A stretch of 45,528 nucleotides of DNA from Marinovum algicola (GTDB lineage Bacteria > Pseudomonadota > Alphaproteobacteria > Rhodobacterales > Rhodobacteraceae): NCBI RefSeq assembly GCF_900109145.1, contig NZ_FNYY01000033.1, forward strand, positions 1 to 45,528. The letters run 5' to 3'. Below the pieces are notes generated by a model. That model searched no databases. It had not been told where the DNA came from and saw only the letters and a list, made by a program, of their open reading frames with translations. A program made the position numbers and the translations under genes. Below, in pieces: positions 1-7,564 of the stretch (the stretch's first letter is position 1; each line of letters opens with the position of its first letter).

Positions 1-395
1 TGTCAGCCTGCCTGCAGCACAGAGCGACTGACCAGCTCGGCCCGCTTGAAAGCGCGAGGCCCACGGTGAGCTACACCACGTCCTGGGACATCATCAGGTG
101 AGGAAATGGCCCCTGATCTGAAACCGCTTTACGGTGACCGGCGCTTGGGCACGCCGATCCTGCGCGTATCGTGATGACACGGTGGGAATGCTCCTGCTCG
201 ATTGTCGCGCGATCCTTGCCGCACGCTTGTTCTTGGCCCGGAGTTTAGCAGCAGCGGATCCGCGTCGAAAGACCGGGCGCGGGTGCAGTCAACAAGAAAC
301 CGCCCCCCCGGTCGGCCAAACCTCGCTGGCACAAGATTGACCGCTTGCGTCAATCCGATCAACAGGGCGATTGGGGATGTTGTCGCGTTAACCCG
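1..395. other. Left flank, no gene recognised
   Basis: No open frame in this stretch has a recognisable domain, a convincing ribosome-binding site or typical codon use. It lies downstream of the dehydratase gene, whose stop is at 396-398. I found no hairpin followed by a T-run that would mark the end of operon 1. Confidence 0.4.
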
Positions 396-1586
396 TCAAC
401 TGAACGGCCCGGAACCGGACAAATCGAAATGATCGACCCCGGCGAAGCGGACCCCGCCTGACGGGTCCAGAACGCCATTGTTCAGCGCGATCCCCCACCC
501 CGCCGCGGCACCAATCGAAACCGCGCCATTGGTGGGCGTTTCCGGTGGCGTGATCAAAGCGGTGCCATAGGCCGGGCTTTCATCGAATTGCCGTTCGATC
601 ATGGTGGTGGAGGTCGCGCTGGCGGCCACGCTGAGCGAGATTGCATCCAGCACCGGCCCGGCGGGGTTGTGGACGGAAAACTCCAGGTCTGACTGCGTCA
701 CAAGGTTGGCGATGTCGCAGGCTTCGAACACACCGCCGCAGGATCGCAGATCCGGCATGAACACGTCCAACGCCCCGGCCCGGATGAAGGCGGCCACATG
801 GGCCAGGCTCGGAATATCTTCGGCGCCCGCCACGCGGATGCCTGCGGCATTTGCCGCCTGCCGGATCGCGCGGCAATCGTCCAGCGCGCCCAGCCTTTCG
901 TGGATCGGGGCTTCGATCCAATGAACGTCCCAGGCCGCCATTTCGCGGATCAGGTCAACAGCGGTCCATCGGTTGAAACGCCCATGCAGATCGACGTTCA
1001 GATAGACATTCGGCCCGATCGCCTCCCGCACCGCCGCGATGCAGGCCAGCCCATGATCAATCTTCGCGCGGCTGCTGCCGGACAGGGGATCGGCGGCGTC
1101 CACCCCGTCAAACGGCGCGATCTTGATCCCGGCGTATTGTGCGGCCACGGCAGCCTTGGCGCGCGCGGCCCAGCCCTTGGGGGTGCGATCCGACGTGCCG
1201 CGGTTGATATTGGCGTACATCATGACCTGATCACGCTGCCGCCCGCCCAGCAGTTCCGTCGCGGGCAGACCCAGCCCTTTGGCCCGGGCATCCACCAGGG
1301 CCTGTTCCATGCCGCTGTGAACGTGGCTCGACATGGCATCGCGCATCCGCTTGCGCCGCTGCGCCAGATGCGTCACCGCCTCGGACAGGGTCAGGCCGAC
1401 AAAGGACGGCATCGCCCCGGAAAGGTATTGCAGGACGCCGCTTTCGATCCCGAAATGCGACAGCTCTCCTGTCCCGGTCATCCCGTTGTCCATTCGGATT
1501 TCCAGGAAAAGCCAGACCGTCTTGGCCGAGACCTGACAGACATGGGTCACATGATCCCGAATGCGGCTGTGTTCCGTGGCGGTCAT
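396..1586 (-). CDS. Mandelate racemase / muconate-lactonizing (enolase superfamily) sugar-acid dehydratase-like protein
   Basis: This 396-residue protein has the full enolase-superfamily layout: an N-terminal capping domain (about 1-115) and a C-terminal barrel. The predicted Mg2+ ligands are D199 (VDLHGRF), E225 (IEAP) and E256 (AGAED). H306 (SVHNP) is a likely catalytic base. Family members abstract a proton alpha to a carboxylate, and many dehydrate aldonic acids to 2-keto-3-deoxy acids. The second-strand motif reads K155-I-A157, so the second lysine of the usual KxK pair is missing, which argues against racemase chemistry. The ATG at 1584-1586 follows a GAGGA ribosome-binding site and lies 10 nt after the stop of the DapA-like gene, so the two are probably translationally coupled. 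The pairing with an aldolase-family gene fits a sugar-acid pathway; the exact substrate is unknown. Confidence 0.85.
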   Translation of the reverse strand: MTATEHSRIRDHVTHVCQVSAKTVWLFLEIRMDNGMTGTGELSHFGIESGVLQYLSGAMPSFVGLTLSEAVTHLAQRRKRMRDAMSSHVHSGMEQALVDARAKGLGLPATELLGGRQRDQVMMYANINRGTSDRTPKGWAARAKAAVAAQYAGIKIAPFDGVDAADPLSGSSRAKIDHGLACIAAVREAIGPNVYLNVDLHGRFNRWTAVDLIREMAAWDVHWIEAPIHERLGALDDCRAIRQAANAAGIRVAGAEDIPSLAHVAAFIRAGALDVFMPDLRSCGGVFEACDIANLVTQSDLEFSVHNPAGPVLDAISLSVAASATSTTMIERQFDESPAYGTALITPPETPTNGAVSIGAAAGWGIALNNGVLDPSGGVRFAGVDHFDLSGSGPFS

Positions 1587-1596
1587 CGCGGTGTCC

Positions 1597-2541
1597 TCAT
1601 GTCAGGGCCGCTTCGCGGGCCGGGCGGTAATCCTTGTGCATCAGCGGCGCCAACCTGTTCAGGATGGTGTCAAGTCGGGCCGAGGCGACCGCATCCAAGG
1701 GCTGCGCGCCGGTCTGGCGAAACCCGGACGCGGCAATGACCCCGCGCCGGGTCAGAACGGATTTGTAAGTGGCAATGCCGTAGAGCGCCTCGAAAGACAG
1801 AAGCGGCAGCAGGGCTTCGAAAATCTCGCGCGCGGCTTCCGGGTCCTGCCGTTCCAGCGCCGCCCAGAGCCCCACGTGAATGTCCGGCGATTCACAGGCC
1901 GGCATCGTGCCACAGGCACCCCGGGCATGTTCCTCGAACAGATTGATCCCGGCAATCCCGCCCATCACCCCCTTGATCCGGTCCCCGGCAAGGGCCAGGA
2001 TTTCCGAGATGTAGGTGTTGGAGAAAGGCGTCTCTTCCTTCACGTATTCAATTTGCGGGATCGCTTCGACCAATGACAGGATCGCTGCGGGTGACAGGGA
2101 CGTGCCACCGGCCCCGGCATAATTCTGAAGCATGATCGGCAAGCGGGTCGCCGCTGCGATCTGGCGGAAATAGTCGACGATCTCGGGCTGGGTCGCCCTT
2201 TGAAAGGTCGGCGGCATGGCAAGGATACCATCCGCACCCTCGTCTTGGGCGACCCTGGCATGGGCCACTGCCAGCTTGGCGCAACTGCTGGACACGCCCG
2301 CAATGACGGGAACCCGGCCCCCGGCCTCATCGGTAATGGTCTGGACCACCTGTTTGCGCTCTGCGTCGGACAGGTAAGCGACTTCGCTGGCGTTCGCGGG
2401 GGCAACCAGCCCATGCACGCCGCATTTCAGGTTGAACCGGACCACGTTGCGCAATCCATCCAGATCGAGATTCAGATCATCATCAAAGGGCGTGGTGACA
2501 ATGACATAGACGCCACGCCATCGGGTGTCGGAAAGAGACAT
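1597..2541 (-). CDS. Dihydrodipicolinate synthase (DapA) family lyase/aldolase
   Basis: The product is 314 residues, a normal length for the DapA/N-acetylneuraminate lyase family of class I (Schiff-base) aldolases. The Schiff-base lysine is probably K168 (IEYVKEE) and the conserved tyrosine Y141 (LQNYAGAGG). The usual GTTGE pyruvate-carboxylate loop is replaced by PANASEVAYLS, so the enzyme is probably not a lysine-biosynthesis DapA. I chose the start at 2539-2541 over an upstream in-frame ATG because AGGAAA sits 8 nt before it and the residues upstream do not resemble the family. In operon 1 it probably cleaves or dehydrates the 2-keto-3-deoxy acid made by the neighbouring dehydratase; this role is inferred. 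Confidence 0.87.
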   Translation of the reverse strand: MSLSDTRWRGVYVIVTTPFDDDLNLDLDGLRNVVRFNLKCGVHGLVAPANASEVAYLSDAERKQVVQTITDEAGGRVPVIAGVSSSCAKLAVAHARVAQDEGADGILAMPPTFQRATQPEIVDYFRQIAAATRLPIMLQNYAGAGGTSLSPAAILSLVEAIPQIEYVKEETPFSNTYISEILALAGDRIKGVMGGIAGINLFEEHARGACGTMPACESPDIHVGLWAALERQDPEAAREIFEALLPLLSFEALYGIATYKSVLTRRGVIAASGFRQTGAQPLDAVASARLDTILNRLAPLMHKDYRPAREAALT

Positions 2542-2610
2542 GTTTGGTTTCCTGTTTGAAAAGGTCTGATCGGGCCGCAACCGGCGCGGCCCGGAAGATG
2601 CGGTCCGGTT

Positions 2611-3669
2611 CTACTCGCTCACGATTTCCTGCAAGGCTTCGGCCACGCCCGCGGGCATGTCACGGAACCCGGAGAACAGGCTTTCGGACATTTCGGTCGA
2701 GTTGAAGGTCGGCGGTTCCGAAATCGTTTTGCGGTATTCCGCCAGGTATTCGGGGTCCGATGTCGTCTGTTGAAAGGCGTCTTGCAGCACGTCCACAAGC
2801 CCCGGTTCCAGACCCGGAGGGGTGGTCAGCGCAATTGTGGCCGACATGATCCTGGACCGATACCAGACATAGGCATCCCACCACTGACCCGAAGGCGCGG
2901 CCCCATGCAGGGTTTCGTGCAACTCGGAAATACTGGGCAGGGTTTCCGGCAGGCTGGCGCTATCTCGGGGCAATTCTGCTCCCTGGGCGTCAAAGACCGG
3001 GTGGTAGTACATCGCACCGATGTCTTCGTGATCCCAGCCAAAGAACCGCAGAAAACCGGACAGGCCCGCATGGCCGGCATGCACCTCATCCGCCAGCATG
3101 GAGGCGGAAATCTTGGAAAATCCGCCATAACCCGGAATGTAGCGATAGTTGGCATCCAGAACCCGCAACCCGAGGTTCCCCATCGTGCCCATCGCACTGC
3201 CCGCGCCACGCCCGCCGATCAGCAAGGCGCTGTCGTCTGTCAGGCTGGCGGCGTCGGGCACCCGGTCCTTGCGTGCGGCAAAGACGAGGTTTGTCACCGC
3301 GCTGCCGATGATGTCCATGTTCTCTGGCACATAGCGAATGCCCGGCGCGTCGGCGATGACAGCCGCGGCATCAAACCCGCAATAGCACAGGGTGGTGCCG
3401 TCCTTCGTGCCGGTCTCATAGACGAAATTCATCGCCGCAGCCCCGCTGCCGCCGGTCTTGTTGATCACGATCACCTCGGGCGTGCCGGGCAAGTGGCTGC
3501 CAAAGTACTTCGCGAAAATCCGCCCGTGCAGGTCGCCACCGCTGCCCGGCGGGTTGGAGTTGATGATGGTGATGGTCTTGCCCGCGAAATCCTGAGCCTG
3601 CGCGACGGTTGCCGCCCCTGCAAGGGCCACGGCGATGGCCAGAAGCTGGGCCTTTTGTGTGATGGACAT
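2611..3669 (-). CDS. TctC-family periplasmic substrate-binding protein of a tripartite tricarboxylate transporter
   Basis: The 352-residue protein begins with a classical signal peptide (basic n-region, hydrophobic LLAIAVALAGAATV, probable cleavage after AQA near residue 25). The Bug/TctC fold follows, with the typical start KTITIINSNPPGSGGDLHGR. Such proteins capture small organic acids in the periplasm for the TctA/TctB membrane unit. The start at 3667-3669 has a strong AGGAGG site; longer in-frame starts would extend a hydrophilic tail ahead of the signal peptide. It lies 32 nt after the fused permease gene in the same operon. The ligand cannot be read from sequence, but the adjacent lyase and dehydratase suggest a sugar acid. 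Confidence 0.88.
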   Translation of the reverse strand: MSITQKAQLLAIAVALAGAATVAQAQDFAGKTITIINSNPPGSGGDLHGRIFAKYFGSHLPGTPEVIVINKTGGSGAAAMNFVYETGTKDGTTLCYCGFDAAAVIADAPGIRYVPENMDIIGSAVTNLVFAARKDRVPDAASLTDDSALLIGGRGAGSAMGTMGNLGLRVLDANYRYIPGYGGFSKISASMLADEVHAGHAGLSGFLRFFGWDHEDIGAMYYHPVFDAQGAELPRDSASLPETLPSISELHETLHGAAPSGQWWDAYVWYRSRIMSATIALTTPPGLEPGLVDVLQDAFQQTTSDPEYLAEYRKTISEPPTFNSTEMSESLFSGFRDMPAGVAEALQEIVSE

Positions 3670-3701
3670 ATCGGTCTCCTCCTTGGTGTTTCGGTTTGGT
3701 T

Positions 3702-5726
3702 TCAATGGATCAGCCACAGCGGCAGCCAATCGGGCACAAGCCCGTCAATTGGCTGGGCCAGAAGCGGCCGGATCCAGAGGATATGGACAATGCGGTCGTA
3801 AAAGAGCACGAGGATCGCCCAGCAGACGCAGGCATATCCGGCAACTGCCGCACCGCGAAAGCGCCCCCACCGCAGCAGGTAGATCGCCACAAAGGCCGGG
3901 ATCGCCAGCTTCTGCCCGATGAGCAGCGCCCCCGCGAAAAGCGCCAAAAGGTAGCCGATGAAAATCGCCGCCTTGCGGTTGGTGGGGTCGGCAATCGTGG
4001 CTTGCAGGGCCTTTTTGAGCGCCCCGGGCGCGCGGGCCAGTCGACGACTTTCGCCGGTCAACAGGACCAGCACGAGCGCCAATCCCGGCACCGCGGCGAT
4101 CAGCGGAAAGGCCCGCACAAACGTCGGCCAGACCAAGGCCGCCAGGCAGGCCCCGGCGAAGACTACCGCCAGCAACACCGCCGTCAGCAGTGACAGGGTC
4201 ATGTCTTCGTCGTCGTCGGCATCACTCAGGCTGGCGTTGACCGTTGACGTGGTCGCCTTTTTGCGCGCGGTGCGGATGGCGAAGGCGATGGTCAGGACCA
4301 CCACGATCCCAAGGACCACAACGATCGGACGCGACAGCCAGCCAACCCCCTGGTGGATTTTCCAACTCAGAAGAAACGAGTTTTCCATCAACCCGCCGAG
4401 GATGAAGGCCAGGATCACCGGAGGTCGGGCCCAGCCGCCGCGCTTCATCACGAAACCGATGGCCGAGAACGCCAGCAGCGACACCCAGTCACCAGTGTGG
4501 AAATTGGCCGACCAGGCCCCCATCAGGACAAACAGCATCACCCCCGGCACGATCCAGTGCGACGGAAGAAAGGCGAGCCTGGCGATATAGCCGCTCCAGA
4601 CCATCAACAGCCCAGCCGCCAGCACATTGGCGATGGCAATCGTCCAGACCATCGAAAAGGTGATGTCGAGATTGGTGGTCAGCATGGCGCGCCCGGGCTG
4701 CAAGCCCTGGATCAGCAGCGCTGACAGCAACAGGGCGTTCATCGCCGATCCGGGGATGCCGAAGGCCACGGTCGGGATAAGCGCCCCGCCGCGCACCGCG
4801 TTGTTTGCCGCCTCGGGCGCAATCACGCCGCGAATGTCGCCCTTGCCGAAGCGGCTGTTGTCCTTGCTGGACTGAAAGGCGTGGCCATAGGCGATCCAGT
4901 CCACCACCGCGCCACCCAGCCCCGGGATCATGCCGATATAGACCCCGATGGCCGAACACCGCAGCACCAGCCACCATTCGCGAAAGGCCGACCGCACCCC
5001 GGCCATCATCTCGCCCGATCCCCCGTCGCGGTTGTCGACCCTGGAGATCGAACTGTCGCGCAGCGCCAGATCCATGAGCTCTGGTACCGCGAAGAGGCCG
5101 AGGACCGCCGGGATCAGCGGCAGGCTGTCCAACAGATAGGGCGTTCCCAGCCAATACCGCGGGATCGAGGCGTCATCGGCATAGCCAACCGTCGACAGCA
5201 ACAGGCCGAGACAGGCGCCGATCAACCCTTTCACCAAGGACGCCCCACTGAGCGATGAAACCATCACCAACCCCGCAACCGCCAGCATGAACAGTTCGGG
5301 ATTGTTGAATTTAAGGATGATTGGCAGGGCCAACGGCAGCGAAACCGCCAGCATCAACGCGCCAAAAATGCCGCCGAAAGCCGAAACCGTGAAGGCCGCA
5401 CCAAAGGCCCGCGCGGCCTTGCCCGACTGGGCCAGCGGATGGCCGTCAAGCACGGTTGCCTGCGACGACGCGGTGCCGGGGATGCCCAACATGACCGAGG
5501 GGATGGTATCCGAGGTGGCGGTGACGGCGTAGATGCCCAGCAGCAGTGCAATGGCCTGTGCCGGCTCCATCCCGTAGGTGAACGGCAGGGCCAGCACGAT
5601 GCCCAGACCTCCGCCAAGTCCCGGCACCGCCCCCAGCCACAGGCCGACGAGGATCCCCAAAAGCAAGTATCCGAAGGCTGGCCATTCAAAGACCAGAAGC
5701 GCGCCTGAAATGAATTCCGAAAACAC
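3702..5726 (-). CDS. Fused TctA-TctB tripartite tricarboxylate transporter permease
   Basis: The 674-residue integral membrane protein joins two normally separate subunits. Residues about 1-500 are the large TctA permease, with the repeated glycine/proline-rich loops GAVPGLGGGLG and MIPGLGGAVVDW. After a charged linker (STVNASLSDADDDEDM, about 500-515) the C-terminal 150 residues carry about four helices resembling the small TctB subunit. No separate tctB is found in this operon, which supports a true fusion. The start codon is GTG (cac at 5724-5726), with only a distant GGGGA as possible ribosome-binding site, so the start is less certain. It is the first gene of operon 1, divergent from the LacI-type regulator. 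Confidence 0.88.
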   Translation of the reverse strand: MFSEFISGALLVFEWPAFGYLLLGILVGLWLGAVPGLGGGLGIVLALPFTYGMEPAQAIALLLGIYAVTATSDTIPSVMLGIPGTASSQATVLDGHPLAQSGKAARAFGAAFTVSAFGGIFGALMLAVSLPLALPIILKFNNPELFMLAVAGLVMVSSLSGASLVKGLIGACLGLLLSTVGYADDASIPRYWLGTPYLLDSLPLIPAVLGLFAVPELMDLALRDSSISRVDNRDGGSGEMMAGVRSAFREWWLVLRCSAIGVYIGMIPGLGGAVVDWIAYGHAFQSSKDNSRFGKGDIRGVIAPEAANNAVRGGALIPTVAFGIPGSAMNALLLSALLIQGLQPGRAMLTTNLDITFSMVWTIAIANVLAAGLLMVWSGYIARLAFLPSHWIVPGVMLFVLMGAWSANFHTGDWVSLLAFSAIGFVMKRGGWARPPVILAFILGGLMENSFLLSWKIHQGVGWLSRPIVVVLGIVVVLTIAFAIRTARKKATTSTVNASLSDADDDEDMTLSLLTAVLLAVVFAGACLAALVWPTFVRAFPLIAAVPGLALVLVLLTGESRRLARAPGALKKALQATIADPTNRKAAIFIGYLLALFAGALLIGQKLAIPAFVAIYLLRWGRFRGAAVAGYACVCWAILVLFYDRIVHILWIRPLLAQPIDGLVPDWLPLWLIH

Positions 5727-5757
5727 TGAAGCTGATCCCCGATTGATCTGAGGTTGC

Positions 5758-5777
5758 GATGATCATCGATGATCATC
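5758..5777. repeat. Tandem pair of the perfect palindrome GATGATCATC
   Basis: The 10-bp palindrome GATGATCATC occurs twice back to back, about 32 nt upstream of the tctA-tctB start. It overlaps a plausible minus-strand promoter: TTGACC (plus strand 5785-5790), a 17-nt spacer, then GATGAT. It may be a second regulator site, for example for the LacI protein, or promoter-proximal symmetry without a bound factor. Confidence 0.45.
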
Positions 5778-5795
5778 TGCTATTGGTCAACAGTT

Positions 5796-5808
5796 TTGGA
5801 CCAACCAA
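5796..5808. promoter_or_regulatory. Operator copy TTGG-N5-CCAA in the tctAB/lacI intergenic region
   Basis: TTGGACCAACCAA matches the 13-bp YTGG-N5-CCAR dyad found before operons 2 to 5. It lies just upstream of the predicted -35 of the minus-strand tctAB promoter and 128 nt before the divergent regulator. A half-site TTGGTC lies at 5783-5788. It links operon 1 to the same regulon, though only one good copy is present here. Confidence 0.55.
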
Positions 5809-5926
5809 TTGTAAGAAAAATCCAGCCCTTGACCTTCCGCCCGCTGAACAGGACACTTTTGCAGGATGGAAATGGCATGTCTTTCCTTCGGGAGAGGCCT
5901 TGCAAATGCGAGGCAAGCAATTGAAA

Positions 5927-5940
5927 TGAAATCGTTTTGA
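5927..5940. promoter_or_regulatory. Possible LacI-type operator overlapping the regulator start
   Basis: TGAAATCGTTTTGA is an imperfect dyad around a central CG, the usual form of LacI/GalR-family operators. It overlaps the predicted TTG start of the LacI-type gene. If bound by that protein it would give autorepression. The symmetry is imperfect (five of seven half-site positions), so this is a weak call. Confidence 0.3.
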
Positions 5941-6932
5941 AAAAAGACACCCTGAAAATCGAAGACGTGGCCAAGGCCGCCCAAGTCTCGCGGGCGACGG
6001 CTTGGCGCGCGCTCAACAGGCCTGACCAAGTGTCGGCAAAGACGGTTGAACGGGTCAAGATGGCGGCGCGGACCATTGGCTATGTGCCCGATATTTCCGC
6101 CCGGACGCTGCGCACAAATCAAAGCGGGCTGATCGCCATGATCGTGCCTGCCGTCGATTCGGGCTTTGGCCACGTGATCGAGAAAGTCAGCGAAGTCGCG
6201 CTGAACAACGGGCGCGAAATCATCCTTGGCGTCACCGGCTATGACACAGACAAGGAAAGCGAACTGATCCGCCAGATGCTCGGACGTCGAGCGTCGGTCC
6301 TGATCCTGAGCGGCAATGACCAATCGGACGACACGCGCGCCCTGATTGCAGCCTCCGGCGCGGCGGTGATCCAGATATGGGAAGTCGACGGAGCACCCAT
6401 TCAGACGATGATCGGGTTCTCCAATTTCCGGCTGGGATATGGCGCGGCAGAGTGCCTGATCGGGTCCGGTCGGCGCAACCTTGCACTGTTGTACGCGCCA
6501 CGACGGCCCCGCTCGGCGCGTCGGATTGCCGGGTTCCGCAAGGCGATAACCGATGCCGGCCTGCACGATTGCGACACGCGTTATGTGGCATTGCATGTCT
6601 CTCCCGAAGAGATGGGTCAAGCCGTTCGGGGCCTGTTGGAGCACAGCCCCGAGATCGACGGCATTTACGCGAACGGCGATGTTCTTGCCTTGATCTGCGT
6701 CTCCGAGTTGGTGTCCCAGGGCAAGCGGGTTCCTGAAGATGTCAGCGTCCTCGGCTTCGGCAACCCCTATTTCGCGGATTACGTGTCACCACGGCTAAGC
6801 CGCGTTGTGGTGCCCGAACGACGCATTGGCGACATGACCGCGGATGCGTTGGCGGAACTGCTGCAATCCGGCATCAACACCGATCAGGTCACGGATCTGG
6901 GGTTCGAAATTATCCGTCGGGACTCGGCCTGA
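5937..6932 (+). CDS. LacI/GalR-family transcriptional regulator
   Basis: The 331-residue protein has the family layout: an N-terminal helix-turn-helix (about residues 6-27, IEDVAKAAQVSRATAWRALN), a hinge-helix region (about 50-60) and a periplasmic-binding-like effector domain to the end. The helix-turn-helix starts where expected if translation begins at the TTG at 5937; nearby ATG codons are out of frame, so the rare start is accepted with moderate confidence. It is divergent from operon 1, which it probably controls in response to a sugar or sugar acid. Its 3' end overlaps the convergent DsbA-like gene by 23 nt. Confidence 0.88.
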   Translation: MKKDTLKIEDVAKAAQVSRATAWRALNRPDQVSAKTVERVKMAARTIGYVPDISARTLRTNQSGLIAMIVPAVDSGFGHVIEKVSEVALNNGREIILGVTGYDTDKESELIRQMLGRRASVLILSGNDQSDDTRALIAASGAAVIQIWEVDGAPIQTMIGFSNFRLGYGAAECLIGSGRRNLALLYAPRRPRSARRIAGFRKAITDAGLHDCDTRYVALHVSPEEMGQAVRGLLEHSPEIDGIYANGDVLALICVSELVSQGKRVPEDVSVLGFGNPYFADYVSPRLSRVVVPERRIGDMTADALAELLQSGINTDQVTDLGFEIIRRDSA

Positions 6933-7563
6933 CCGAACGCAGCCCCATGAACCAGGCGCACATGTCGATCCGGTCCTGACCAAAGAACACCTCGCCGCGG
7001 TAGCCAAGGCTGGGCGTGCCCCAGTGGCCCGCCGCCCGCAGTGCGTCCGCATTGGTCTGCAACAGCGCCTCGCGATCGGGCGCAAGCGCGGCGGTCTGGC
7101 TTCGAAATTGCGCGGGATCAGACCCGCAGCTGGCCAGCGCAGTATCAAGCCGGTCGGGCTCGGCCCAGCTTGGCCCACCCGCAAACAACAAACGGGCCAG
7201 CGCCAAGTACACCACAACGCCCCTGCCCGTCAGGCAGGCCGCCGCAACCAGGTGGCTGAGGTGGCGGATATGGGGCTGATCGTCGGCCACCCTTCCGGTG
7301 TCCAGGTCCTGCAGCACCGGGTCCGGGTCGGGCCAGCCGAAGGGGATACGCTCCATCGCCGCCACCCGTTCCGCATCGCGCCGCAGGTAGGCCAGCTTGG
7401 CCGGGTCGCCCTTCTCGAAAAACCCCGGGTCGCGCAGGGCGATCGGATAGACGGGCCGCAGGTGCAGCTCCACGCCGGCACGCTCCGCCAACGCAACCAC
7501 CCGGTCCGCCGCGAGATAGGAGTAAGGCGACCGCATGGTGATGTAGAAGTCGAGCCGCGCCAT
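6910..7563 (-). CDS. DsbA-fold protein, 2-hydroxychromene-2-carboxylate isomerase / kappa-GST-like
   Basis: The 217-residue protein matches the HCCA isomerase/kappa glutathione transferase branch of the DsbA fold. The active-site stretch SPYSYLA (12-18) carries serine in place of a CxxC motif, an all-helical insert fills the middle, and HWGTPSLGY supplies the cis-proline loop near the C terminus. It is therefore not a disulfide oxidoreductase. Members isomerise glutathione-linked or aromatic substrates, but its role in a sulfatase/TTT operon is unexplained. It is the last gene of operon 2, starting 1 nt after the sulfatase stop, and ends convergently with the LacI-type gene. Confidence 0.82.
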   Translation of the reverse strand: MARLDFYITMRSPYSYLAADRVVALAERAGVELHLRPVYPIALRDPGFFEKGDPAKLAYLRRDAERVAAMERIPFGWPDPDPVLQDLDTGRVADDQPHIRHLSHLVAAACLTGRGVVVYLALARLLFAGGPSWAEPDRLDTALASCGSDPAQFRSQTAALAPDREALLQTNADALRAAGHWGTPSLGYRGEVFFGQDRIDMCAWFMGLRSVRPSPDG

Positions 7564-7564
7564 C

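Noticed and set aside
25-95. Sequence resembling tRNA arms near the left end (GTGAGCTACACCACG)
   Set aside because: It cannot be folded into a complete cloverleaf with acceptor stem and T-loop on either strand.
1561-2076. Plus-strand frame across the dehydratase/DapA junction
   Set aside because: It is an antisense shadow of the DapA-like gene and has no credible start.
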